Source: an uncultured Verrucomicrobiota bacterium
Lineage (GTDB): Bacteria > Verrucomicrobiota > Kiritimatiellia > RFP12 > UBA1067
Length of the DNA: 34,157 nucleotides
Reading direction: 5' to 3'
Assembly: GCA_937901395.1 (NCBI GenBank)
Contig: CALCDB010000179.1
Span: 1-34,157 of the forward strand
Below the pieces are notes generated by a model. It made no database searches, was not told the origin of the DNA, and was given only the letters and a program-made list of their open reading frames with translations. The position numbers were made by a program, and so were the translations under genes. Below, piece after piece: positions 8,258 to 16,922 of the stretch (position 1 is the first letter of the stretch; the number at the start of each line of letters is the position of its first letter).

Positions 8258-8983
8258 TCACCCAAGAATCTTAAAATGATTTTTCTCTACCTCAAGCTTG
8301 TGCTCATTGCGCAATTTTGATATTTCCGCCGACAAGGCGCTTCGTTCCACGCATAGCAAATCTGCCAATGCCTGTCGATTGTAAGGTATGTCAAACGAGT
8401 TTGAATGCATCCGTTTCGCGTATATCTGTAGAAAAACGGATAACCTCCCCCTAATCGTATGTTGCGAAAGAATGCGTAACCGCTGTTTGAGCTGAAATGT
8501 GGTTTGGCTCATCACCGCCAATAGATTCTTGATAAACAATAGATGTGCTGAACATACTTTATGGCATGGATGCGGAATCTTATCAGTATTGAACAACAAT
8601 ACTACCGTATCGCCAACCGCACTTATGCTTATGCCCATCGTCTTCACATCACGAAAGACGTATGTCATGCCAAAAACTCCGTTTTCGCCAATCGTCTCTA
8701 ACATCACGCGCCCGCCATCCAACCGCTGACGAGTCAACCTAACCGCGCCCATCACCACGATACCAATGCGATTGCACAAATCCGTCTCGTGGATGAACGT
8801 TTCTTTGTTTTTCAAATGAAGCTCTTGAACTTGCATGCATTCGCATATTCTTGCGAATTCATCATCGCTCATATCCTTCAATAATCTGCATGCGCGCGGA
8901 AAGATTATGCTTGCCTTCGTCGCCGATTTCTTCGCCGATGTTTTCTTCTTGACCTCTGCCGTTTTCTGTTTAATCGTTTTCAT
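8258..8983 (-). CDS. Crp/Fnr-family transcription regulator, HcpR-like
   Basis: The 241-residue protein has a cyclic-nucleotide-binding-type beta-roll (about 35-135), a dimer helix and a C-terminal Crp/Fnr winged helix whose recognition region reads NRQALADLLCVERSALSAEI. It begins with a Lys-rich tail (KQKTAEVKKKTSAKKSATK) not usual in the family. I see no Fnr-type iron-sulfur Cys cluster. The start chosen is the ATG at 8983; an upstream TTG-type start would place the coding region inside a hairpin. The gene sits directly downstream of dfx-hcp, and HcpR-group regulators control hcp in many anaerobes, so control of that operon is the best guess. The -10 box is only 10 bp from the ATG and no ribosome site is visible. 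Confidence 0.8.
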   Translation of the reverse strand: MKTIKQKTAEVKKKTSAKKSATKASIIFPRACRLLKDMSDDEFARICECMQVQELHLKNKETFIHETDLCNRIGIVVMGAVRLTRQRLDGGRVMLETIGENGVFGMTYVFRDVKTMGISISAVGDTVVLLFNTDKIPHPCHKVCSAHLLFIKNLLAVMSQTTFQLKQRLRILSQHTIRGRLSVFLQIYAKRMHSNSFDIPYNRQALADLLCVERSALSAEISKLRNEHKLEVEKNHFKILG

Positions 8984-8993
8984 GGTAGCTGAG

Positions 8994-9023
8994 ATTATAC
9001 ACTTTTTTACCCATGATAAACAA
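8994..9023 (-). promoter_or_regulatory. Promoter of the Crp/Fnr gene, giving a near-leaderless mRNA
   Basis: On the minus strand TTGTTT (9018-9023) and TATAAT (8994-8999) are 18 bp apart. The ATG begins 10 bp after the -10 box, so transcription would start about 3 nt before the start codon. The -35 box overlaps one arm of the hairpin at 9020-9060. Confidence 0.6.
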
Positions 9024-9060
9024 GTGGGGTGCATAAGCGATTGCCATGCACCCCGCTTGT
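9020..9060 (-). terminator. 15-bp hairpin after hcp, terminator-like
   Basis: The arms 9020-9034 and 9046-9060 pair over 15 bp with one mismatch (a G-T wobble position) around an 11-nt loop. It begins 21 bp after the hcp stop, the right place for an intrinsic terminator of dfx-hcp, though the T-run behind it is poor. Because it also covers the -35 of the next promoter it may act as a regulatory element instead. Confidence 0.6.
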
Positions 9061-9081
9061 GCGCCCGCCTTTGATTACGGC

Positions 9082-10629
9082 TCAGCCCATCATCGCTTTT
9101 ATGTCGCCTTTGACATCGCCAATTGTACTGATGCCAAACTTTTGAACCAGTATGTTTTTCACCGCCGATGATAGGAATGCGGGCAATGTTGGCCCCAATC
9201 TAATATTATGGAACCCCATTGATAGCAACGCGAGCAATACCGCAACCGCCTTTTGCTCATACCACGCGATGTCAAACGCCAATGGAAGCTTATTCACGTC
9301 ATCAACGCCCAACGCCTCTTTCAAGGCTAATGCGATAATGACGAGCGAATACGAATCATTGCATTGTCCTGCGTCAAGAACGCGTGGAATGCCAGCGATC
9401 TCACCTTTGATATTCTTGATGAAGCGATATTTTGCGCACCCCGCTGTCAAGACTATCGTATCGTTTGGCAACTCCTTTGCGAGTTGCGAATAATACTCAC
9501 GCGTGATATGCCGCCCATCGCAACCCGCAAGAACAACGAACTTGCGAATCTCGCCTTCCTTGACGGCGGCGATGATCTTATCTTTCATCGCCGATACCTG
9601 ATTATGCGCAAAGCCACCTACGATCTCCCCCCTTTCAATTTCCTTCGGCGACGCACACGACTTTGCCTTGTCGATAATCACCGAGAAATCCTTGGCCTTG
9701 CCATCCTTGCGATCAGCGATATGCCGAACCCCGGGATATCCCGCGATTCCAGTCGTGAAAATCCGGTCCCTGTACGCATCAAATATTGGCACTATGCAAT
9801 TCGTTGTCATCAGAATCGCCCCATTGAAAGTGGAGAAGTCGTTTTGCTGACAATGCCATGCATTACCATAATTGCCTTTTAGATGCGGATACTTTCTAAA
9901 CGCTGGGTAGTAATGCGCTGGTAGCATTTCCCCGTGCGTATAGATATCTATTCCAATATCCTTGGTCTGTTCAAGCAACTCCGCCAAATCGCGCAAGTCA
10001 TGCCCGGAAACCAATATCCCTGGGCGTTTGCCTACCTCGAGACTTACCTTCGCTGCCGATGGATCTCCGTAAGCGGATGTGTTGGCCGCATCCAAAAGAG
10101 CCATCGCCTTCACCGCCATCTTTCCGCATTCCATAATCGTCTTCGTCAACTCGTCCATGTCGCCTGATTTGGCGATTCTACGTATGGTCCTGAAGATGAA
10201 ATCATAAATGTCCTTGTCTTCATGCCCCAACATCTCCGCATGGTGGCAGTAGGCGGCGATTCCCTTCAATCCGAAGAATATAAGCTCCTTTGCGCTCCTT
10301 AAGTCCGCATTGGATTCGTCGAATATTCGCGGCTTCTTGCGCCCCGAAACTCGACCAAGCAGACGTTCTGCGGTACTGATTGCGCTCTTGAATCGCGCAT
10401 CATCGAAGTTGGCGTTCGTGATGGTCATGAAGAGTGCTCGCGTTACAAAGCGGCCAAGCGTGGGCGATGATTTGTAACTTATCGCAAGATCCTCGACCCG
10501 CGCCAGCAGTTCATCCATCAACGCCGATGTGTTTGGCCGCTTCCCGCAAACGCCGCTCATCGTGCAACCAGTATTTCCAAATGTCTCCTGACATTGGCGA
10601 CAAAACATGCGTGAGTTATTGCTATTCAT
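9082..10629 (-). CDS. hcp: Hybrid cluster protein (hydroxylamine/NO reductase)
   Basis: Hcp carries a hybrid iron-sulfur-oxygen cluster and acts against nitric oxide or hydroxylamine under anaerobiosis. The N-terminal cluster motif C10-x2-C13-x8-C22-x5-C28 (FCRQCQETFGNTGCTMSGVCG) is the form found in strict anaerobes. Hybrid-cluster ligands are visible in VSGHDLRDL, YTHGEMLP, TTNCIVP, LAGCDG, LTAGCAKY and DAGQCNDS. The length of 515 is close to the class I size. The start is set by a strong AGGAGG five bases before the ATG at 10629. The gene follows dfx by 20 bp, so both are one operon for oxidative and nitrosative stress. Confidence 0.96.
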   Translation of the reverse strand: MNSNNSRMFCRQCQETFGNTGCTMSGVCGKRPNTSALMDELLARVEDLAISYKSSPTLGRFVTRALFMTITNANFDDARFKSAISTAERLLGRVSGRKKPRIFDESNADLRSAKELIFFGLKGIAAYCHHAEMLGHEDKDIYDFIFRTIRRIAKSGDMDELTKTIMECGKMAVKAMALLDAANTSAYGDPSAAKVSLEVGKRPGILVSGHDLRDLAELLEQTKDIGIDIYTHGEMLPAHYYPAFRKYPHLKGNYGNAWHCQQNDFSTFNGAILMTTNCIVPIFDAYRDRIFTTGIAGYPGVRHIADRKDGKAKDFSVIIDKAKSCASPKEIERGEIVGGFAHNQVSAMKDKIIAAVKEGEIRKFVVLAGCDGRHITREYYSQLAKELPNDTIVLTAGCAKYRFIKNIKGEIAGIPRVLDAGQCNDSYSLVIIALALKEALGVDDVNKLPLAFDIAWYEQKAVAVLLALLSMGFHNIRLGPTLPAFLSSAVKNILVQKFGISTIGDVKGDIKAMMG

Positions 10630-10649
10630 CTTCCCCTCCTCTTAATTTC

Positions 10650-11018
10650 TTAGGTCTTCCAAAGCCCATGAAGATTGCAATACTCGTATACGTTCTTCAC
10701 CTTGTCGTGCGGAACCAAAGCGAACACGGCTTCTGGCTTGTCGCTAGAATCAAGCTCCTTTCGTTGATTCCCATTCTCGGTCTCAATTGCTATCCACTCT
10801 ATATGATGCTCGCTCATCATCGGGTGCGCAATCGACCCTACCTTCACCCGCACTATGTCGCCAGCGACTTCATATACTGGCACGTGCTTTTCCTTTGCGC
10901 CATCACTCGTTCCGGGAACGAGTTCGCGCATCGTCTGCCCGCAGCAGATCGTATCGATTGGCGTCTCCTTTACCATCGCTACGATCTTACCGCAGATTTC
11001 GCATTTATAGAATTTCAT
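10650..11018 (-). CDS. dfx: Desulfoferrodoxin (superoxide reductase)
   Basis: This 122-residue protein reduces superoxide to peroxide without making oxygen, a defence typical of anaerobes. The N-terminal desulforedoxin domain (center I) has C6, C9, C25 and C26. The catalytic center II has E43-K44-H45, H65, H71, C114 and H117 (HPM, EHHIEWI, CNLHGLW), matching the known iron ligands and the catalytic Glu-Lys pair. The start chosen is the ATG at 11018, preceded by AAAGGA; the longer frame upstream adds 13 residues without family similarity. It is the first gene of the dfx-hcp operon. Confidence 0.96.
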   Translation of the reverse strand: MKFYKCEICGKIVAMVKETPIDTICCGQTMRELVPGTSDGAKEKHVPVYEVAGDIVRVKVGSIAHPMMSEHHIEWIAIETENGNQRKELDSSDKPEAVFALVPHDKVKNVYEYCNLHGLWKT

Positions 11019-11074
11019 GTATTTTTCCTTTCGTTTGTTTTGCGCCGAAAGAACCATTTCTCGCGGCGGCGCAT

Positions 11075-11104
11075 ATTATGCGATATCCTCCGTGGGAATG
11101 TCAG
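11075..11104 (-). promoter_or_regulatory. Probable promoter of dfx-hcp
   Basis: On the minus strand CTGACA (11099-11104) and CATAAT (11075-11080) are 18 bp apart, five of six matches each. The -10 sits inside a small inverted repeat (CGCAT-ATT-ATGCG on the plus strand, 11070-11082 approximately). Confidence 0.55.
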
Positions 11105-11117
11105 TTGTTAAAACAAC
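11104..11117. promoter_or_regulatory. 14-bp Crp/Fnr-type palindrome, candidate operator of dfx-hcp
   Basis: The sequence GTTGTTAAAACAAC is a perfect inverted repeat with arms GTTGT and ACAAC around 4 bp, the same architecture as Fnr boxes (TTGAT-N4-ATCAA). Its centre lies about 42 bp upstream of the start point predicted from the -10 box, the classic class II activator position for this family. The Crp/Fnr gene next to hcp is the obvious candidate to bind it. Confidence 0.5.
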
Positions 11118-11134
11118 GAATTTGATATTTTTGC

Positions 11135-14098
11135 CTACAACGGCAATGCCATGCCAGTTGATTCCAATAGCAATCTTATCGTTATTCGCTCTATCGGTAT
11201 TTTCGTCAATATCGCAAGCGCCCGCCTGTAGGTCGTCAACTGCGATGAATGCTTGAACCGCATCCTCTTCAAGAACTCGCTATCGCTTTCTCCATTGAGT
11301 TTTCCATCCGTCTTGAAATCATAGATTGTGGCCGCCAAATTGTCTCCGCTCCTATTGAATACTACGCGATCGAATTGCCCCGATTCCCACCTGCCATCCA
11401 TAAAGAGCTCGTACTTGCGCTCCCTCCACGCTCTCGCCTCTGGTGATGGCCTTGTGAATGCTTCGCGAAATGCGCTCGGTAGTTTCGCCGCCTCTTCCGC
11501 TGTCGCCCATTCTATTTGCTGATATCTCGCATGCACTTCTACGCCCAGTTCCTTCGCCTTCCCAAAGTCTTCCGCGAATAGACATCCCCCGTTTAGCCCC
11601 GTGTAAGCAGCTTCACTTGGACGCAACTTCGTCAATTGCCTTCTCAATTGCCTATGCAAACCATCCCTCGCCTTACCCGCTTCTCCATCGTCCGCTTGTC
11701 CATCGTCCTTCTTCAAGGCATAGTCACAATACCAGTCCTTGCGCCCGCTTGTGGAAAGTCCGGAACTACGAACGAGATCGCTGAACTTCTCCGCCGTCGC
11801 CGCTGCCTTCCCCGCCTTGCCCCCCTTCGCGCTCTGCGAAAGCGGATCAAGTATCAAGGTCAATGCCTGCTCCGCTCTCGTCATTGCCACGTAGTAAAGG
11901 CAAAGCGAATTGTATCGCTGAATCTGCTGCCGCCTGCGTTCGGCCTTGGCTAAAACTACGTCATTCGCGATGGCCTTTTCGGATGGATTGGAAAGTATCC
12001 ACTTTGGTTCTTCGCCTTCAAGCGGTCCGATATGTCGGCTTGACGATAGCTTATCATGCTCGAATAGCGGCGCGATTACCCATTTGAATCCCAGCCCCTT
12101 CGATTGATGTATCGTCATGATTCTCACCATCTCCGGCTCCGCATAATCTCTGCGCATCTTGTAATCAAGATACGTTATGAAGTCGGATAGGCGCATCGTT
12201 GAATTTCGCATCATCTCAAATTCCGCAACGCACTTGATGAAATCTTCGAAGCGCGACTCCGTAAAGCTGTTCCATACCTCCGGAATTACCTTGATTGCCT
12301 CTCGCACTTCGCGAAACTTTCGCACCATTCCCATTTTCGTAAAGTCTTCCAATAGCCGCGCCGAAAGTTCAGCCGCCGGAGGAACGCCATTTGGATAAAT
12401 CGCCTTGCCGATTGGCGATAGATGAATGTGCTCATACGCATACTTATCCTCTGCGTATTCGGCCATCTTCACCAATTCCACCATCGCCGAAATTACTGGC
12501 GAATCCGCTATCTTGCTCTCCCCCTCGAATATTACCTTGTCGATGCCCTGTGCCTTGAGATGCGCCAATATCTCCTCGCCTTCCTTGTTCTTGCGAACGA
12601 GAATTGCTGTCGTTATTCCCCGCTCCCATGGTTGAACAGCCTTTAGTGCATTGACTATTGGCTCGAAGAAATCTGAAATTCTCGCTTGATTGCCTGCCTT
12701 GCTCGCCTGAATTACCTCAACGAATCCCTGCTTTTCCCTATCGTGGCTTACGTGCTCGCGAAACCGCCAAACCGACCCCTCGTTCGCCTCGTCCATATCG
12801 ATCATACCCCGAACATGCGCCTCGCCAAAAACTCGGTTTACCGCCTCTGCTATCTCGCTTACATATCGGTATGATTCATCGAGCGACAACAATCTATTGT
12901 CTACTCTTTGCGCCTCCCCTACCTGTTCGTTGAGAATCCTCACATCCCCGCCGCGCCACTCGTATATGGACTGCTTTCGATCCCCGACGATGAACACGCT
13001 CTTACCCGAATCTTGATGACTGCTCTCGTAGATAAGGTTCTTGATCGCTCGCCACTGCTCTCTGCTCGTATCTTGAAATTCATCCAATGCCCAATGATCA
13101 AACTTTACGTCCATTCGGTATTCAAGCGGTAAGCGCACTCCTTCGCTGAGCGAATTCAGTAGTCGCGGTATATCCTCAAAGGTGATGCGCCCCTTTTGAC
13201 GAACCTTGAGTTTGTAGATGCTCTCGTAGATATGCATTAACCTGTATAGCCCTTGCGTCGTCTTGAGTGCCTGCGCGATCTTCCACATACACATCTTTCT
13301 TACTATTTCACAAAAGGCGCTATCATCCTGCATGCATTTCGGAAAGGTATCTGGTAATCTTCCATCGAACTCTGCGACCGCCGAAATGAACTTATCCGCT
13401 CCCGATTTTCCTGCGAACCTCTGCAATTCCCTTGCCGATGCGCGAATGCTCGCAAGCGTTACTTCGAGATCATTTGGAATGTCCTTTCCCCAAATCGTCT
13501 CCGCCTCTCCCCATAAATGCACATCGCCCTTATCCATATATCGCACGTGCCACCCCTCGATGAACTTTGCGAAGCTTTCGAGAAACATCTTCTCGTCGGC
13601 TCCACCGAATGTCAGCTGAAACGCATCGTGGAATACTGCCTTCGCGTCGCCCGATTCCAGCATCAATATCTCCCCTACCAACCGCAACCGTTCCACTGGC
13701 GATTGATAATCGCTCATTATTGAGATATCCCCTGCCAACCCGAGTTCCAATGGTATCATCCGCACGATTCGCATAAGAAAGCTATCCAATGTGCCTATCA
13801 TGGATAGATGCTGATGATTGATAACGTTCCTGAGCTTTTCGCTGAAATCATTCGTGCACAACTTGAGCCCTACCCTCTCCGACTCTTCCACAGCAATGCG
13901 CGGCTCCTTCGCCGCCTGTGCGAGCCGCTCGATGAAACTATTGAATATCTCCCCTGCCGCCAAGCGCGAGAAGGTAAGCGCCACGATTCGCTCGGGCTCC
14001 GTGCCATTGAAAATAAGCTGCAATAGTCTCGTGACCAACGCGAATGTCTTGCCAGTTCCCGCCGATGCCTCAATTACTGTCAATGGCGGAAATTTCAT
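11135..14098 (-). CDS. AddA/RecB-like UvrD-family helicase-nuclease
   Basis: This 987-residue protein is a superfamily 1 helicase with a C-terminal nuclease, the type that processes double-strand breaks for recombination. Walker A is ASAGTGKT (11-18), motif II LDEFQDTS with the DEFQD at 339-343, motif III VGDRKQSIYEWRGGD, motif V MTIHQSKGLGFKWV, motif VI LYYVAMTRAEQAL. The C-terminal PD-(D/E)xK nuclease has D927-F-K929 in IYDFKTDGK, after FDRVVFN. The start overlaps the stop of the AddB-like gene as ATGA, and the pair together resembles AddAB. It is shorter than B. subtilis AddA (about 1,230). I leave the symbol blank because AddA and other AddA-like groups cannot be told apart here. Confidence 0.88.
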   Translation of the reverse strand: MKFPPLTVIEASAGTGKTFALVTRLLQLIFNGTEPERIVALTFSRLAAGEIFNSFIERLAQAAKEPRIAVEESERVGLKLCTNDFSEKLRNVINHQHLSMIGTLDSFLMRIVRMIPLELGLAGDISIMSDYQSPVERLRLVGEILMLESGDAKAVFHDAFQLTFGGADEKMFLESFAKFIEGWHVRYMDKGDVHLWGEAETIWGKDIPNDLEVTLASIRASARELQRFAGKSGADKFISAVAEFDGRLPDTFPKCMQDDSAFCEIVRKMCMWKIAQALKTTQGLYRLMHIYESIYKLKVRQKGRITFEDIPRLLNSLSEGVRLPLEYRMDVKFDHWALDEFQDTSREQWRAIKNLIYESSHQDSGKSVFIVGDRKQSIYEWRGGDVRILNEQVGEAQRVDNRLLSLDESYRYVSEIAEAVNRVFGEAHVRGMIDMDEANEGSVWRFREHVSHDREKQGFVEVIQASKAGNQARISDFFEPIVNALKAVQPWERGITTAILVRKNKEGEEILAHLKAQGIDKVIFEGESKIADSPVISAMVELVKMAEYAEDKYAYEHIHLSPIGKAIYPNGVPPAAELSARLLEDFTKMGMVRKFREVREAIKVIPEVWNSFTESRFEDFIKCVAEFEMMRNSTMRLSDFITYLDYKMRRDYAEPEMVRIMTIHQSKGLGFKWVIAPLFEHDKLSSSRHIGPLEGEEPKWILSNPSEKAIANDVVLAKAERRRQQIQRYNSLCLYYVAMTRAEQALTLILDPLSQSAKGGKAGKAAATAEKFSDLVRSSGLSTSGRKDWYCDYALKKDDGQADDGEAGKARDGLHRQLRRQLTKLRPSEAAYTGLNGGCLFAEDFGKAKELGVEVHARYQQIEWATAEEAAKLPSAFREAFTRPSPEARAWRERKYELFMDGRWESGQFDRVVFNRSGDNLAATIYDFKTDGKLNGESDSEFLKRMRFKHSSQLTTYRRALAILTKIPIERITIRLLLESTGMALPL

Positions 14099-16863
14099 TT
14101 CTTCTCCTCCAATCGCCGCCGTTGATCATCAAGCCATTCCGGGTCGATCCCCTCCTCTATCGACTCCCCCAAAAGCGAATCATATTCCTTTATTCTTTGC
14201 TTCTTGTCATCCGATGAATAGAATATGCCCCTTGCGAGCTTCTCAAGCTCCTTGACGATCTTATCCTCCGCCTCGCTTTGCTGCCCCTCATGATATGCAT
14301 TCTCTTCATCGAACTTCACGTCCTCCGCCCGCCCTGATAGAATGCAGTAGAACGCCTTTGCGGTGTGCGCCTTCGCTGAATCGTACATCTTCGAGGTCTC
14401 GACCATCGCTCGATATGCCGGCAACTGAATGCTATCCTTCTTATCGTCGCTTCCACGATCCCAAGTTTTATAGTCAATAATTGCCAACTCCTTGGTTATC
14501 TCATGCTCATCGATTCGATCGACCTTGCCGCTTAATACCGTAGGGCACCCCTTTATCCTGCATTTGAACGACTGCTCCGAAGCGATAATCCTCCAGCCTG
14601 CCTTTCGTCGCGCCGCCTGCTGTTCCGCAAAGTGGCTCAATCGCATTATCGCCGCCTCACTCTGCAATTCGATGATTGCCGGCAAATGCTCGCCGTATGC
14701 CGCGAAGTGCCCCTTTACTTCATTGGCCAAATATGCCGCTATCTCCTTCGCGTCGGTCGAATCTTTCGGGCCCTTCCGTGCGAATGCGTCAAGCGCCGCG
14801 TGGCAGATGTTCCCGAATGTCAATGCGCTCAATTCTCGCCGATGATCATCCGCATGCTCATCGAATATTTCCTTGAGGTAAAATGCGAATGGAGATTTGA
14901 TATACTGATCCAATATCGTTGGCGCGATTTGCTCTCGCCAAGTCAACTCCCTTGGCGGTATCGGCAACTTGAGCCGCCACGCTTTCGGCAATTCTTTTGG
15001 CGGCGCCCCCGATACTCCCTTCGTAACGACATAAAGACGCTTCGCCAATTCCGGTAAATCTTCGTCCGCTATGCCCAAAAACAACAAGCGCGATGGCTTC
15101 ATCACGTTTTTGTCCCTATCGATCTGATGAAGATGCACCCTTACCATCTCTTGCTTGCGACATCTCACCGCCTGCGCGAGGATAAATGAATCTCGCATCG
15201 CTCGCCTATCATTGGTCATCAATCCCAAAGTTTTGCGTAGACTATCGGGCACGAATGGATGCCCCACGATGTTTTCAGGCACTTTCCCCTCGTTGAAGCC
15301 GGTAATTACTATCTCTTCTTCCGCGCACCACGGTAGCTCAAGCCATCCCGTGGTCGAAAGGATATTGGCCGTTCGCGGTTCCAACATATACGTGGCCTCT
15401 TTGATGAGTCGCATCTGCAATGCCCCGCGAAACCGCTCCTCGATAAGCTCGCTGCCGCACGCCGCCCTCAAATCTCGAACCTTCTCCGCCGCCGCGATTA
15501 ACTCGCAATCGGTCGCCTCCTTTTCGTCCAATTGAATCGTGGAAAATATCTTCCTCAAATATTCGAATGGCTGGACAATCTCGTTTTGAATCGCCTTTAC
15601 CAACCTTATAAGCCCTGCGGCCGCGAATCGGTCCGCCTCCTCCCACGCGTTCGTCGCCTCCATCGCCGCCGCTTTGATCGTATCCTCGATCGTGCGTGGC
15701 AGATGATTGTTCTGTATGCTGCTTAGCGCCCCCACGAAAGTAACAATCGTCGCCGGCGTCTCCTTAAGTTCAACCGCCGCCCAACGAACCACATCGCCCA
15801 TCCTCACGAAGGTCGAAAGCGTATCGTATCCGCCACTTTCGGATAATTCCAGAATCGAAATCAACAATCTCCCCAATGCCGACTTCGCCAATTGATCCTT
15901 TGCCGGATTCCTCAAGGTGAGTTCTCCCTCGGCAAAGTAATTCTGGAACGCTCCTTTTAGTTCAGGATACATCTCCGCATCGCAAACCACCAAAGCTGGA
16001 AACGCCTCCTCATCGCCAACCTCGCGGAAAAACCGCGCCACGTCATCCGCCTCCACTATCGCCGTCGGTGCCGTTTCGATTATCTCCGGTTGTATCGCCG
16101 CCACGAAGAAATCAATTGGCCTGCCCCACTCGTCGAACTTCGCCGCGTCGCGCTCCTCCGCATGCTTAAGAATCGTTACTTGTTGCGAAGAATTGCCAAG
16201 ATATTTGATGAGTGCCTGCTGAATATCGACTACACTCGGTAATACAATTTCGCAAATTCCCTCTTCATGGCAGCCCTCCTTTATCGCCTCCCTTCGCGCC
16301 TGCGAATCCGCCATTACCCCATTGTCATTGAGCTTTTTGAGAAACATCGCCTCGATTCTGCCCAACTCTCGCCAACGCAACTCGTCCTCACCGCCTTGCA
16401 CCTCGCCCATCAATAGCGCCCCCTCGCCGAGAATGCGCATTACCCCCATCAGCGAACTCGCAAGCGACAATGCCCAATCAATCGTCCTATCGGCTGGCGG
16501 AACCGGAAATAGATTTGGAAAATCGGCTATCTCTATATCCATCAGGATGCCCGCTAATATCGCCATCTCCTCCGCTTCCGTCGCTACCCTGTTTTTCTTC
16601 GCGGTAAGCAAGGTGTTCTGCATCACGATCTTCGGCGGCAAGATGCCTCCCCAACCCAATTTCGCCGCCGCCTTCGCCAGTCCTAATCGCAACGACCTGC
16701 CGCTCTGCGCCGTGGGAACCACGACCATAATGTGGTCAAGCGCCTTTACCCCCTCCGAAATCTCCCTTACCCTGCCTTGGTAAACGCCATTCCCGCATAG
16801 CCAATCAACTACCTCGTCAACCAATAGATGGCATGGATCGAGAAATTCTATCCTCATTCGCAT
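14095..16863 (-). CDS. AddB-like PD-(D/E)xK nuclease/inactive helicase subunit
   Basis: This large protein (922 residues from the chosen start) partners the AddA-like gene below it. The C-terminal nuclease core is GKVDRIDEHE followed by IIDYKTWD, with D797-Y-K799, then SIQLPAYRAM, the RecB-nuclease pattern. The N-terminal part has the AddB-like beginning DHIMVVVPTAQSGRSLRLGL, where the ATP-binding loop lacks the GKT of active helicases. The four-Cys iron-sulfur staple of classical AddB is not visible behind the nuclease motif. The open frame runs up to 16920 from a TTG; I prefer the ATG at 16863 because AGGTG stands 6 bp before it. Another ATG lies at 16899. Confidence 0.82.
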   Translation of the reverse strand: MRMRIEFLDPCHLLVDEVVDWLCGNGVYQGRVREISEGVKALDHIMVVVPTAQSGRSLRLGLAKAAAKLGWGGILPPKIVMQNTLLTAKKNRVATEAEEMAILAGILMDIEIADFPNLFPVPPADRTIDWALSLASSLMGVMRILGEGALLMGEVQGGEDELRWRELGRIEAMFLKKLNDNGVMADSQARREAIKEGCHEEGICEIVLPSVVDIQQALIKYLGNSSQQVTILKHAEERDAAKFDEWGRPIDFFVAAIQPEIIETAPTAIVEADDVARFFREVGDEEAFPALVVCDAEMYPELKGAFQNYFAEGELTLRNPAKDQLAKSALGRLLISILELSESGGYDTLSTFVRMGDVVRWAAVELKETPATIVTFVGALSSIQNNHLPRTIEDTIKAAAMEATNAWEEADRFAAAGLIRLVKAIQNEIVQPFEYLRKIFSTIQLDEKEATDCELIAAAEKVRDLRAACGSELIEERFRGALQMRLIKEATYMLEPRTANILSTTGWLELPWCAEEEIVITGFNEGKVPENIVGHPFVPDSLRKTLGLMTNDRRAMRDSFILAQAVRCRKQEMVRVHLHQIDRDKNVMKPSRLLFLGIADEDLPELAKRLYVVTKGVSGAPPKELPKAWRLKLPIPPRELTWREQIAPTILDQYIKSPFAFYLKEIFDEHADDHRRELSALTFGNICHAALDAFARKGPKDSTDAKEIAAYLANEVKGHFAAYGEHLPAIIELQSEAAIMRLSHFAEQQAARRKAGWRIIASEQSFKCRIKGCPTVLSGKVDRIDEHEITKELAIIDYKTWDRGSDDKKDSIQLPAYRAMVETSKMYDSAKAHTAKAFYCILSGRAEDVKFDEENAYHEGQQSEAEDKIVKELEKLARGIFYSSDDKKQRIKEYDSLLGESIEEGIDPEWLDDQRRRLEEKK

Positions 16864-16900
16864 AAAATCACCTGCGATTAATTGTTCATTCTTTCCCATC

Positions 16901-16922
16901 TTTTGATACCATTGTATCAAAA
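16901..16922. repeat. Perfect 9-bp inverted repeat at the pbpC stop
   Basis: TTTTGATAC and GTATCAAAA form a perfect inverted repeat around CATT, overlapping the stop codon of pbpC and lying 38 bp before the chosen start of the AddB-like gene. It could be a small hairpin between the two messages or a binding site. It has no T-run of its own beyond the arm. Confidence 0.7.

Noticed and set aside
8983..9034. Longer start for the Crp/Fnr gene at 9034
   Set aside because: The start would be in the terminator hairpin and upstream of the predicted transcription start.
16863..16920. TTG start at 16920 for the AddB-like gene
   Set aside because: It would start inside the inverted repeat on the pbpC stop, has no ribosome site and adds 19 residues without similarity.
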